Assembly: GCA_036742455.1 (NCBI GenBank)
Contig: DAINQU010000008.1
Span: 62,001-126,000, forward strand
From: CAIKZZ01 sp036742455
Lineage (GTDB): Bacteria > Pseudomonadota > Gammaproteobacteria > Steroidobacterales > Steroidobacteraceae
Reading direction: 5' to 3'
DNA: 64,000 nucleotides
The notes under the pieces: generated by a model
Told to the model about the DNA's origin: nothing
Databases searched by the model: none
Seen by the model: only the letters and a program-made list of their open reading frames with translations
Part shown: positions 17,513 to 26,245 of the stretch, piece after piece
Layout: every line of letters starts with the position of its first letter
How positions within the stretch are numbered: the first letter of the stretch is position 1
Program-made: the position numbers and the translations under genes

Positions 17513-17931
17513 GGTTCTCGCGTCGGCGGGACATGGAGCCGGAGATCAACGTGACCTCGTTGATCGACGTCGTGTTGCTGTTGGTCATGTTCTTCATGGT
17601 CTCGACCAGTTTTGTGCGCGACGGTCACTTGCGCCTGCAGTTGCCGGAGGCCAACGCCTCGGCAACGCCACCGGCGAGCGCCGTCACGATCACCATTGCC
17701 TCGGACGGCTCGTATCGCGTGAACGGGCAGGCCCTCGTCAATGCCCGCGCCGCGACCTTGCGGGCGGCGCTCGAGCGTGTGTCTGGCGATGGCGCGAGCG
17801 GCGCGACCGTGACGATTCGCGCCGATGCGCGCGCGACCCATCAGGCGGTGGTGACGGCGATGGATGTCGCCGGAAAAGTGGGCTTCGCCCAAGTCAACAT
17901 CGCCACCGTCAATCTGCAACCGGGAAGCTGA
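17509..17931 (+). CDS. exbD: ExbD/TolR-type transport protein
   Basis: Single-pass partner of ExbB; the peptidoglycan-side domain follows one helix. 140 residues with EINVTSLIDVVLLLVMFFMVSTSF, which holds the conserved membrane Asp that carries protons, then a periplasmic ExbD domain (TITIASDGSYRVNGQALV to DVAGKVGFAQVNIAT). It overlaps exbB by 4 bp, and msbA starts 1 bp after its stop. Confidence 0.93.
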   Translation: MRFSRRRDMEPEINVTSLIDVVLLLVMFFMVSTSFVRDGHLRLQLPEANASATPPASAVTITIASDGSYRVNGQALVNARAATLRAALERVSGDGASGATVTIRADARATHQAVVTAMDVAGKVGFAQVNIATVNLQPGS

Positions 17932-17932
17932 G

Positions 17933-19672
17933 ATGACCGCCCAAGAGGACAGCGCTCGGGAGATCTACGCGCGGTTGCGCACCTACATATGGCCGCATTG
18001 GCCGATGTTCTTGTTGGCCATCCTCGGGATGGCCATGTTCGCCTCTGTGGATACGGGGTATGCGTACCTCGTGAAGCATTTTCTTGACGGCGCGTTCGTC
18101 GATCGCAATCGCAGCACCCTCGTGTTCGTCCCGGTCGGTATCGTCGTCCTGTTTGCCGTTCGCGGCGTTGGGGAATATCTGGCGCAGTACGGCTCCGGCT
18201 GGGTCGGGCGTCAAATCATCAAGAAGCTGCGCGGCGAGCTCTTTCGTCATTACCTTGATTTGCCGTGCGCGTACTACGACCGGGTGTCCTCGGCCGATCT
18301 GTTGTCCAAGCTGACGTACAACACCGAGCTCGTGGCGCAAGCCGCGACCGAATCGATTACGGTCATCGTGCGCGACAGTCTGACGATTGTGGGCTTGCTG
18401 TCGTGGTTGCTGTGGTTGAACTGGCGGCTCACGTGCGGAGCGTTGATCGTCGCGCCGTTGATCGTGGGCCTGCTGCAAGTCATCAACAAGGCCTTTCGGC
18501 GCTATTCCTCGCGCATCCAGAACTCGATGAGTGACGTGACGCGGGTGGCCAAGGAAGCCATCGACGGGCAGCGGCTCATCAAGGTGTTCAACGCGCAGGA
18601 CTTCGAAGCGGCGGCGTTTGAGACCGTCAACGAGTCCAACCGCTATCAGAACATGAAGCTGATGCGCGCCCGGTCGGTCTCCAATCCGATCGTGCAGTTT
18701 GTCGCGTCGTTGGCGCTTGCCGGTGTGTTGTATCTGGCGATCCGGCAGGTATTAACGGAGCATCTGTCGGTCGGCGATTTTGTCTCGTTCTTGGGCGCGC
18801 TGTTGCTCCTCACCGCACCGCTCAAGCGGCTCGTGGCGGTCTTCGGACCGTTGCAGCAGGGCATCGCGGCCGGACGCAGTATCTTTGAGCTCATCGATGA
18901 GCCGGGCGAGCCGGATCGCGGTACGGCATCGCTGCCGCGCGCGCGCGGTCAGGTGACCTTCGATTCCGTGCGGTTCGCCTATCCGGGCAAGGCACCGGCC
19001 GTCGACGGCGTGAGCTTCGACGTGGCCCCCGGGCAGACGGTTGCCATTGTGGGACGGTCGGGCAGCGGGAAATCCACGCTCGTCGGACTGGTTGCGCGCT
19101 TTTACGACGTCTCGGAGGGCGTGGTGCGCGTGGATGGGGTGGACGTCCGCGACGTCCGCCTCGCGGAGTTGCGCCGCAACGTGAGCCTCGTGAGTCAGGA
19201 CGTCGTGCTGTTGAACGGCTCGATCCGCGACAACATCATTTTCAACACCGAAGGCGCCACGGCCGAAGCCGTGGAGAACGCGGCCCGCGCCGCGCACGTC
19301 CTCGAGTTTGCCGAGCAGCTGACGGCGGGACTGGAGACGTCGGTCGGGGATCGCGGTGTGTTGCTCTCGGGCGGTCAACGGCAGCGCATCGCCATTGCGC
19401 GCGCCTTGCTGAAGGACGCGCCCATTCTGATCCTCGACGAGGCCACGAGTGCGCTCGATACCGAATCCGAGCGCACCATCCAAGAGGCCTTGACCACCTT
19501 GATGCGAAACCGCACGACGCTGGTTATCGCGCACCGGCTCTCGACCATTGAGCACGCGGATCGGATCGTCGTGATGGAAGAGGGGCGCTTGGTCGAAACC
19601 GGCAGCCATGCTGAGTTGCTGGCGCAGGACGGCATCTATGCCGCGCTGCACCGGATGCAGTTCAACGCCTGA
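17933..19672 (+). CDS. msbA: Lipid A export ATP-binding/permease MsbA
   Basis: Homodimeric ABC exporter that flips lipid A-core across the inner membrane. ATG 17933 gives 579 residues, the family length. The N-terminal half has six helices (for example MFLLAILGMAMFASVDTGYA), and the C-terminal half is an ATPase with Walker A GRSGSGKSTLVG, signature LLSGGQRQRIAIARA, Walker B ILILDEATSALD and H-loop IAHRLST. It is followed after 3 bp by lpxK, the normal msbA-lpxK pairing for lipid A assembly. Confidence 0.96.
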   Translation: MTAQEDSAREIYARLRTYIWPHWPMFLLAILGMAMFASVDTGYAYLVKHFLDGAFVDRNRSTLVFVPVGIVVLFAVRGVGEYLAQYGSGWVGRQIIKKLRGELFRHYLDLPCAYYDRVSSADLLSKLTYNTELVAQAATESITVIVRDSLTIVGLLSWLLWLNWRLTCGALIVAPLIVGLLQVINKAFRRYSSRIQNSMSDVTRVAKEAIDGQRLIKVFNAQDFEAAAFETVNESNRYQNMKLMRARSVSNPIVQFVASLALAGVLYLAIRQVLTEHLSVGDFVSFLGALLLLTAPLKRLVAVFGPLQQGIAAGRSIFELIDEPGEPDRGTASLPRARGQVTFDSVRFAYPGKAPAVDGVSFDVAPGQTVAIVGRSGSGKSTLVGLVARFYDVSEGVVRVDGVDVRDVRLAELRRNVSLVSQDVVLLNGSIRDNIIFNTEGATAEAVENAARAAHVLEFAEQLTAGLETSVGDRGVLLSGGQRQRIAIARALLKDAPILILDEATSALDTESERTIQEALTTLMRNRTTLVIAHRLSTIEHADRIVVMEEGRLVETGSHAELLAQDGIYAALHRMQFNA

Positions 19673-19675
19673 CCC

Positions 19676-20671
19676 ATGCGCGCCTTTCTCGAACGATTGT
19701 GGTTCGACGAAGGCCGCGGCGGCTGGTGGCTAGCGCCCTTGGAGGCGCTCTTCGCGATCGTGACGGCGCTGCGCCGATGGACCTACCGCGCGCGCTGGTC
19801 GGCGCCGATCCATCCGGGCCGACCGGTGGTGGTGGTTGGGAACCTCACGGTCGGCGGGAGTGGCAAGACGCCGACGATTATCTGGCTCGCGCACGCGCTG
19901 GCTGCGCGCGGTCTGCGGGTGGGGGTGGTCAGTCGCGGCTACGGCGGCACGGAGTCCGGCCCGACCGAAGTGCTTGCCTCGTCCAGCCCGGCCCGGGTCG
20001 GTGACGAGCCGGTGCTCATCGCGCGGCGCACGAAAGCCCGCGTCGTCGTCGGGCGTGATCGCGTGGCTGCGGCGGCGCAGTTAATGCCGGCCGTGGACGT
20101 GATTCTGGCCGACGATGGCTTGCAGCATTATCGGCTCGCTCGCGATTTGGAGATTGCGGTCGTCGACGCGCGCCGCGGCTTTGGCAACGGCCATCTGCTG
20201 CCGCGCGGTCCGTTACGGGAGCCGCTGCGGCGCCTCGCGTCGGTGGCGGCGGTGATCGTGAACGGGGCCGGTGATCCGGGCGTGGCGGGTATACGCATGC
20301 AGCTCGTGCCCACCTGGATCGTGCCGCTGTCGGGCGGCGAGCGGGTGCGCCTAACCGAGTGGGCCGGTCGCCACGTGCACGCGGTGGCCGGCATCGGCGA
20401 TCCTGAGCGCTTCTTTCAGACCCTGCAGGCGGCTGGCTTGCACGTGGTGAAGCACCCCAAGCCCGACCATGCCGCGCTCGGCGCCGCGGACGTCGAGTTT
20501 TCCGACGGATATCCGGTACTGATGACCGAAAAAGATGCCGTAAAATGCGCGGCATTCGCCCGACCGGGCTTGTATTACCTTGAGGTTGAGGCGGAGCTCG
20601 ACCCGGAGCCGTCTCGGGCGCTGGTCGAGCAGATTGTCAGCCTCGTCCGTCGCGCCAAAGGATCGATATGA
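19676..20671 (+). CDS. lpxK: Tetraacyldisaccharide 4'-kinase
   Basis: Phosphorylates the 4' position of the lipid A disaccharide. 331 residues with an N-terminal membrane-associated helix region, P-loop VVGNLTVGGSGKTP, the DDGLQHYRLARDLEIAVVDA motif characteristic of LpxK, and the C-terminal LMTEKDAVKC segment. It lies between msbA and a Trm112-like gene, overlapping the latter by 4 bp. Confidence 0.95.
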   Translation: MRAFLERLWFDEGRGGWWLAPLEALFAIVTALRRWTYRARWSAPIHPGRPVVVVGNLTVGGSGKTPTIIWLAHALAARGLRVGVVSRGYGGTESGPTEVLASSSPARVGDEPVLIARRTKARVVVGRDRVAAAAQLMPAVDVILADDGLQHYRLARDLEIAVVDARRGFGNGHLLPRGPLREPLRRLASVAAVIVNGAGDPGVAGIRMQLVPTWIVPLSGGERVRLTEWAGRHVHAVAGIGDPERFFQTLQAAGLHVVKHPKPDHAALGAADVEFSDGYPVLMTEKDAVKCAAFARPGLYYLEVEAELDPEPSRALVEQIVSLVRRAKGSI

Positions 20672-20847
20672 ACGCCACTCTGCTGAGTCTCTTGGCTTGT
20701 CCTCTGTGCGGCGGACCGCTGCACGAAAGCCCGACGGGTGACGCCGTGATCTGTCGGGCCGAGTCTTTGGCCTATCCGGTCGAGGACGGCATCCCGATGC
20801 TGTTGCCGGAACTTAGGCGTTCGCTGGCGGAGCGTTCCGAGACGTGA
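20668..20847 (+). CDS. Trm112 family protein (YcaR-like)
   Basis: A 59-residue protein whose ATG overlaps the lpxK stop and whose end overlaps the kdsB GTG start by 4 bp. It has the pattern of the YcaR/Trm112 family: LLSLLACPLCGGPL with a CxxC, a short middle, then ICRAESLAYPVEDGIPMLL. The family is typically encoded between lpxK and kdsB. The CxxC plus later Cys suggests a partial zinc site; molecular role unknown in bacteria. Confidence 0.9.
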   Translation: MNATLLSLLACPLCGGPLHESPTGDAVICRAESLAYPVEDGIPMLLPELRRSLAERSET

Positions 20848-21587
20848 GTTTCAAGATCGTCATCCCGGCGCGCTACGCATCGACCCGTCTGCCGGGCAAG
20901 CCGTTGCTGTCCCTTGGCGGGCGCCCGATGGTGGCGCACGTCTGGGAGCGCGCACAGGCGACCGGGGCGAGCGAAGTGTGGATCGCCACCGACGATCCGC
21001 GCATCGCCGAGGTTGCCCGCGGCTTTGGGGCGGCCGTGATGCTGACCGCGCCGACGCACCCCTCGGGGACCGACCGACTGGCGGAAGTGGCCGCGCGTCA
21101 GGGGTGGTCGGACGACACGGTGATTGTGAACGTGCAGGGCGACGAGCCGCTGCTCCCGCCGGCGAACGTGGTGCAAGTGGCGCAATTGCTCAAGGCCCAT
21201 CCGCAGGCGGCGATCGCAACGCTGATGACGCCCATCACCGCCGAAGCGGATTTCCGCGATCCGAACGTGGTCAAGGCCGTCGCCGACCACGCCGGTCGAG
21301 CGCTGTATTTTTCCCGCGCACCCATACCGTGGCCGCGAGACGGGTGGGCGGCGGAGACGGTCACGTTCGGCTGGCGCCACATTGGGCTGTACGCGTACCG
21401 CGCGGGAGCGTTGCGCCGGTTGGCGGCGCTGCCGCCGTCACCGTTGGAGCTGACCGAAAAATTGGAGCAGCTGCGCGCGCTGGAGAACGGCTTAGGGATC
21501 GTGATTGCGCCCGCCGCCGCGGTGCCTGGGCCGGGGGTCGATACCCCGGAGGACCTCGAGCGGGTCGCCGCGCTCTTGCTGGCGTAG
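20844..21587 (+). CDS. kdsB: 3-deoxy-manno-octulosonate cytidylyltransferase
   Basis: Makes CMP-Kdo, the activated sugar for lipopolysaccharide inner core. 247 residues from GTG 20844, beginning FKIVIPARYASTRLPGKPL, the nucleotide-binding signature of the family, with VNVQGDEPLLPP for Mg/CTP and HIGLYAYRAGALRRL downstream. Translationally linked to the upstream Trm112-like gene by a 4-bp overlap; it completes the lipid A/Kdo block. Confidence 0.97.
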   Translation: MSFKIVIPARYASTRLPGKPLLSLGGRPMVAHVWERAQATGASEVWIATDDPRIAEVARGFGAAVMLTAPTHPSGTDRLAEVAARQGWSDDTVIVNVQGDEPLLPPANVVQVAQLLKAHPQAAIATLMTPITAEADFRDPNVVKAVADHAGRALYFSRAPIPWPRDGWAAETVTFGWRHIGLYAYRAGALRRLAALPPSPLELTEKLEQLRALENGLGIVIAPAAAVPGPGVDTPEDLERVAALLLA

Positions 21588-21697
21588 GCGTCAACGCGGC
21601 GGTGCCACGGACCGTTATTGAGAGGCCTTGCGACGGTGCCGCCGAACGGGGATCATCGCCGCACGCGTAGCGACTCGACCGCAGGAGTAAACGAAGC

Positions 21698-22282
21698 ATG
21701 AAGCGTCATCACCTGGCACTGATCGGCAGTGTGGCGTGGATCCTCACCGGCTGTGTCACGGGGCCGACCGTCCGCACGAACGTCGATGCTGCCGTGAATT
21801 TCGGCGCGTTTCGGACCTACGGTTTTGTCGAACAGCCCGGCACGGATCGCGGGGAGTACGCGACGCTGGTCACCCGTGCGCTCAAGGCGACGGTCTCCGC
21901 CGAGATGGAAAAGCGCGGCTACCACGCGGCCGAAAATCCGGACCTCCTGATCAACTTCCAGGGGCATTCCGAGGATAAGCAGGAAGCAGAGGGGCCGGTG
22001 TTCGGCGCAGGTTTCCACCGCGGCTTTGGGTTCGGTGGGCGCTACGGCGGCGAATACAGTTGCTGGCGGGATGTCCGCGATGTCACGCAGGGTACGCTCA
22101 ACATCGACGTGATCGATCGCGTGAAGAAGGTCACGGTCTGGGAGGGCACCTTGGTGCGTGACTTGACCGACAGCGAGAAGACGGACCTTGTGAAGTCCCT
22201 GCCCAGCTTGGCGACGGTGGTCTTGCAGGCCTACCCCTACGTGGCCGGGCAGACGGCCCCGGTCGTTCCGCCGCACCACTGA
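21698..22282 (+). CDS. DUF4136 family lipoprotein
   Basis: Predicted 194-residue lipoprotein: signal segment ending in the lipobox LTGC (Cys19), followed by a DUF4136-like domain (NFGAFRTYGFVEQPG near the start, LINFQGHSEDKQE in the middle, a Gly/Phe-rich loop around residues 103-120, and VTVWEGTLVRDLTDSEK near the end). The +2 residue after Cys is Val, so an outer-membrane location is expected. It is separated from kdsB by 110 bp and probably has its own promoter. Function unknown. Confidence 0.82.
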   Translation: MKRHHLALIGSVAWILTGCVTGPTVRTNVDAAVNFGAFRTYGFVEQPGTDRGEYATLVTRALKATVSAEMEKRGYHAAENPDLLINFQGHSEDKQEAEGPVFGAGFHRGFGFGGRYGGEYSCWRDVRDVTQGTLNIDVIDRVKKVTVWEGTLVRDLTDSEKTDLVKSLPSLATVVLQAYPYVAGQTAPVVPPHH

Positions 22283-22591
22283 GTCTCGATCCCGGGACGG
22301 TGTCCGCGCTGCGCGTCGATCCGCAGCGGTATCCCGCTGTCCGCGCTCACACGTTTAAAACGCTTTGGGCTTCGGCCCTTCGTGCGCGGTGCCGGCCGTC
22401 GTTCGGCGAAGACGGGCAGGGGCGCGCGTCGATCCGAGGCCAGCTCCGTGCAATGAAGTCACGTTTTTAGTGCTTTATACCGAGCGTATTAAATACACGT
22501 TATTTTCGCTTTGAAAAATTCAATACAACGAGTTGCAGTGATTTCTTTAACGGAAAATCATGATTTCGGTGCGCTGCGCGCCGGGCCCGCC
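22283..22591. other. Non-coding stretch before assembly gap, ending in an AT-rich segment
   Basis: No convincing coding sequence. A perfect 6-bp stem with a 4-base loop lies at 22324-22339 (CAGCGG/CCGCTG), and a GGGC-TTCG-GCCC mini-hairpin near 22367-22378. From about 22455 to 22565 the sequence becomes markedly AT-rich compared with everything around it, then runs into the N block. It may contain the promoter for the truncated phosphatase gene, or the edge of a foreign or repeat element that broke the assembly. Confidence 0.6.
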
Positions 22592-22691
22592 NNNNNNNNN
22601 NNNNNNNNNNNNNNNNNNNNNNNNNNNNNNNNNNNNNNNNNNNNNNNNNNNNNNNNNNNNNNNNNNNNNNNNNNNNNNNNNNNNNNNNNNN
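22592..22691. other. Assembly gap (100 N)
   Basis: Exactly 100 unknown bases, the conventional placeholder for a scaffold join of unknown length. The phosphatase gene on the right lacks its first two thirds, so the true gap should exceed about 250 bases. Confidence 0.98.
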
Positions 22692-22874
22692 CGCCTCGGT
22701 CTGTATCTGGAGTTCGCGCACGCGGTGGCGGTACGCGAGGTGCCGGATCCCTATTACGGCGGACCGGACGGGTTTGAGACGGTCCTCGATCTGCTCGAGG
22801 CGGGGGCGCTTGCGTTGATCGGGGAACTGCGTCGCGCGGCGAGCAGTTCCCCGACGCCGCCTCAGGGTGCCTGA
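22692..22874 (+). CDS. Low-molecular-weight protein-tyrosine phosphatase, C-terminal fragment
   Basis: The first 60 codons after the gap are in frame to the stop at 22874. The peptide contains VREVPDPYYGGPDGFETVLD, the general-acid Asp loop (DPYYG) of low-molecular-weight phosphatases, and a closing helix typical of the family. The catalytic CxxxxxR loop would lie in the missing N-terminal part. In related genomes this gene sits between kdsB and rne, as here. Its stop overlaps the converging rne stop by 13 bp. It is incomplete because of the gap, not demonstrably a pseudogene. Confidence 0.85.
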   Translation, partial: RLGLYLEFAHAVAVREVPDPYYGGPDGFETVLDLLEAGALALIGELRRAASSSPTPPQGA

Positions 22875-25732
22875 GGCGGTTTATCCGAGACCACGGCCGC
22901 AGGGGCTGCCGCCGTCTCGTCCGTTGCCGCCGACGCGGCGGTCGTCACCGGTGCCGCCGTGTCCGCCACGACCGGCATTTCCGTTGTTTCCGTCGCTGCC
23001 GCCTGGGCCGCTTCGGCCGTGGTTTCCACCACGGTCTCGGCAGCGGCCGCCGGGGCTTCGGTCGCCTCGGTGACCATCACTGCAACGGGCGCTGCGTCCG
23101 TCACCGGCGCGGCGATGGGTTCCGCAACGACGTCGGTTGCCATCGGAGCCGCTGTCACCGTCTCGGCGACCGCAGGCGCCGCGTCGGCGATCGGTTCCGC
23201 GACCGGTGCCGCCACCGATTCGGTGACAACGTTGGCCGGGGCGTCCGACGTCGCCGCCGGGGCCAGACCCTGCTCGCGCTCGTACGCTTCCACGTTCAGA
23301 GCCGGGTAGACGCCCGACTCACCGATCTCCGGCACGTCCGCACCGAACTCGGAGCCTTGCGACGCGCCCTCGGCGGCGCCTTCGCTGCCCGGGGCACCAT
23401 TGGCACCGTCTCGGCCACGACCGCCGCGACCGCGACGACGTCCGCGGCGACGCCCGCGGCGTTCGCCTTGGCGCTCGTTCCCCTCGGCGGTTTCACCGGC
23501 GGGGGTTGTCGACGGCCCTTGCTGGCCACCCTCGACATCGGCGGAAGCGGTTGGCGCGGTTGCGCTCGTCGGCGCGGCCGCCGCTGGCGCGTGACGCTCA
23601 CCCCCGTCCCGCGGACGGCGTTCCTGGCGCTCGCCCCGTTCCGGACGATCGCCACGCTCGGCGCGTTCGCTGCGCTCGGGGCGTTCTTGACGTTCACCGT
23701 CGCGTGGGCGACGGTCGCCGCCGCGCTCGTTCGGGCGGTCCTGCCGTTCCTGGCGCTCCGAGCGCTCCGGCTTGTCCGTGCGCTCGGACTTTTCGTTGCG
23801 CTCATTTTTGTCGTTACGCTCACCGCCACGGTCGCGATGACGGTCGCGATCACCACCGCGGTTGCGGTCGCCACCGCGACCGCGATCACGATCGCCGCCA
23901 CGGCCGCGATTGCGATCGCCGTCTCGGCCACCGCGTCCGCCGCGCTCATCGCGACGGCGATCGGACTTCGCGGCGTCCGCCTTGTCGGATTTCGGCTGAT
24001 AGCCGAATAGCCAACGCCACAGCCGTACGAAAATACCGACTTGCTCAACCGAGGCGCTCGCCGCCACGGCAACAGTCGCCGGCACTTCCGGGGTCGGCGT
24101 CCAGATGTTGGGTGCATCGGGCGCCGGCGCGGTGGGCATGATCGGCTGAACGGCCGGGGCCTCCGGCGCCTTCTTGGGTTCCGTTGACGAGGTCTGCACC
24201 TCGGTCGCCGGTCGCTGCGCCATCTGGTAGCTGGTGGCCGAGTTTTCCATCAGTCCGAGTTCGTCGTCGCGCACACGGCGCAACAGATAGTTCGGGGTCT
24301 GCAGGTGTTCGTTCGGCACCAACACGATCTCGGCGTGATTGCGCTCTTCGAGGCTGCGCAACCAGTCGCGCTTCTCGTTGATGAGGAACGTGGCCACATC
24401 GACCGGCAATTGCGCGATCACCTTGGCCGTGCGGTCCTTGCGCGCTTCTTCGCCGATCAGGCGCAGCACCGCCAGCGACAGGGATTCCACGCTGCGGATG
24501 TCACCCAAGCCTTCGCAGCGCGGGCAGACGATATGGGTCGATTCGCCCAACGACGGACGCAGGCGCTGCCGCGACATTTCCAAGAGGCCGAAACGCGAGA
24601 TCTTGCCGATCTGAATACGCGCACGGTCCATCTTGACCGAATCCCGCAAGCGGTCTTCGACCGCCCGCTGGTTCTTCGCCGACTCCATGTCGATGAAGTC
24701 GATGACGATCAGGCCGCCCAAGTCGCGGATACGCAACTGACGCGCGATTTCTTCGGCGGCTTCCAAGTTGGTGTTGGTCGCCGTGGTCTCGATGTCACCG
24801 CCGCGGGTCGCACGGGCCGAGTTGATGTCGATCGACACCAACGCTTCCGTGTGGTCGATCACGATGCTGCCGCCCGACGGCAGGTTCACCTTGTGCGAGT
24901 ACGCCGACTCGATCTGGCTCTCGATCTGGAAGCGCGTGAACAGCGGCACTTCGTCGGTGTAGAACTTGAGCTTGCGGCGGTACTCGGGCGGCATGAAGCG
25001 CGCCATGTAATCGTGTCCGCGCTGATAGGTCGCCTCGTCGTCGCAAAGCACCTCGCCGATGTCATCGGAGAGATAATCACGCAAGGCGCGCGCCACCGGA
25101 TCGCTGTCCTGGTAGACGAGGAACGGGGCCGGGCGCTCGCGCGCGGCGGCTTCGATCGCGTCCCAATTGGCTTTGAGGTTCTGCAAGTCCCACTGCAGTT
25201 CTTCGGTGGAGCGGCCCACACCGGCGGTACGGACGATTGCGCCCATGCCCTCGGGGATGTTGAGGCCTTCCATCGCTTCGCGCGTCAGGTCACGGTCTTC
25301 GCCTTCAATGCGGCGCGACACGCCCCCGGCGCGGGGATTGTTCGGCATGATCACGAGGAAGCGGCCGGCGAGGCTGATGAACGTCGTCAGCGCCGCGCCC
25401 TTGTTGCCACGCTCTTCTTTCTCGACCTGGACAACGATTTCCTGACCTTCGGTCAGCAGATCGCGAATATTGGTCTTATTGCCTTGCGGCTGCGTGCGGA
25501 AATATTCCTTGGCCACTTCCTTCAGCGGCAGGAAGCCGTGGCGCTGCGCGCCGTAATCGACGAAGGCGGCTTCGAGGCTGGGTTCTACGCGGGTAATACG
25601 CCCTTTGTAGATATTGGCTTTCTTCTGTTCCTTGGACGGGATCTCGAGGGAAAGGTCGTAGAGCTTCTGTCCGTCAACGAGAGCGACGCGCAGCTCTTCT
25701 TGCTGCGTCGCATTGATCAACATTCTCTTCAT
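22862..25732 (-). CDS. rne: Ribonuclease E
   Basis: Endoribonuclease at the core of mRNA decay and rRNA/tRNA processing. 956 residues. The catalytic half begins MKRMLINATQQEELRVAL and has an S1 domain (GRITRVEPSLEAAFVDYGAQRHGF broken by family loops). The two metal-binding aspartates are in SIDINS and VIDFID, and the zinc-link is CPRCEG. The C-terminal half is disordered: an Arg/Gly/Asp/Glu-rich RNA-binding region (about 590-740), then an Ala/Thr/Val/Glu-rich tail. The tail lacks recognisable degradosome motifs, though these vary. Upstream lies a leader of more than 500 bp. Confidence 0.96.
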   Translation of the reverse strand: MKRMLINATQQEELRVALVDGQKLYDLSLEIPSKEQKKANIYKGRITRVEPSLEAAFVDYGAQRHGFLPLKEVAKEYFRTQPQGNKTNIRDLLTEGQEIVVQVEKEERGNKGAALTTFISLAGRFLVIMPNNPRAGGVSRRIEGEDRDLTREAMEGLNIPEGMGAIVRTAGVGRSTEELQWDLQNLKANWDAIEAAARERPAPFLVYQDSDPVARALRDYLSDDIGEVLCDDEATYQRGHDYMARFMPPEYRRKLKFYTDEVPLFTRFQIESQIESAYSHKVNLPSGGSIVIDHTEALVSIDINSARATRGGDIETTATNTNLEAAEEIARQLRIRDLGGLIVIDFIDMESAKNQRAVEDRLRDSVKMDRARIQIGKISRFGLLEMSRQRLRPSLGESTHIVCPRCEGLGDIRSVESLSLAVLRLIGEEARKDRTAKVIAQLPVDVATFLINEKRDWLRSLEERNHAEIVLVPNEHLQTPNYLLRRVRDDELGLMENSATSYQMAQRPATEVQTSSTEPKKAPEAPAVQPIMPTAPAPDAPNIWTPTPEVPATVAVAASASVEQVGIFVRLWRWLFGYQPKSDKADAAKSDRRRDERGGRGGRDGDRNRGRGGDRDRGRGGDRNRGGDRDRHRDRGGERNDKNERNEKSERTDKPERSERQERQDRPNERGGDRRPRDGERQERPERSERAERGDRPERGERQERRPRDGGERHAPAAAAPTSATAPTASADVEGGQQGPSTTPAGETAEGNERQGERRGRRRGRRRGRGGRGRDGANGAPGSEGAAEGASQGSEFGADVPEIGESGVYPALNVEAYEREQGLAPAATSDAPANVVTESVAAPVAEPIADAAPAVAETVTAAPMATDVVAEPIAAPVTDAAPVAVMVTEATEAPAAAAETVVETTAEAAQAAATETTEMPVVADTAAPVTTAASAATDETAAAPAAVVSDKPPQAP

Positions 25733-26245
25733 GGGCCCCTACTTGGGTATTAGCGGGGGCCGAGGCTCGGGAGGTGCGGTCCACGGGGGTGGGCGTCTCG
25801 AATGATGCGAGGCGTAGGCGGGTCGACACTGGGCAGTCTGTGGCCATCTACTTGGGTTCTTTTAAGGGCGCTCGGTCGTCTTCGCGTCTGACCGCGGATC
25901 GAACCGGCACCCTGCCTGCAGTCCTTCTGGCGCCCTCCGACCGGTCGTCGCCCTGCCATTCCCAACGCTACAGTGGGGGAGGTAGGGCGGGCGGCAACAA
26001 CGCCGCTCGATCCGAGTCATCGGCCGTCAACGATGGTTCGGGCCTCGACACGAGGCGCGAGCCAACTAAAAATGCGATCCGAAGGCTACGAACGACCCGG
26101 GCCGGGGACCTTCTCGAGGTGCTGCCGGCGGGGGTGGACGGGGTCGTCGGACCGCTGCTGGAGTGACGGCCAAAAAACGCTTCGCGTAATCCTGCGCCGA
26201 ACACCCTATACTTCCGGAATGTAACAGGACGGTGTCGCGGAATCA
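25733..26245. other. Long divergent intergenic region between rne and rluC
   Basis: 513 bp with no convincing gene. The rne side is long enough for an autoregulatory 5' leader of the kind known in E. coli, but no conserved hairpin could be recognised by eye. Reading toward rne, the 10-mer ACCCAAGTAG occurs twice, at 25857-25848 and 25748-25739; the second copy is just in front of the rne start codon. On the rluC side a TATACT at 26207-26212 is a candidate -10 element, without a clear -35 hexamer. Confidence 0.5.

Noticed and set aside
22367..22378. GGGC-TTCG-GCCC mini-hairpin near the DUF4136 gene
   Set aside because: Only a 4-bp stem and no U-tract; not counted as a terminator.
23400..23960. 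Apparent tandem repeats suggestive of a CRISPR or satellite array
   Set aside because: They are degenerate codon repeats encoding the Arg/Gly/Asp/Glu-rich tail of RNase E, with no regular spacer.
24305..25753. Long plus-strand frame opposite rne
   Set aside because: Composition is typical of a high-GC antisense shadow; rne on the minus strand has full conserved motifs.
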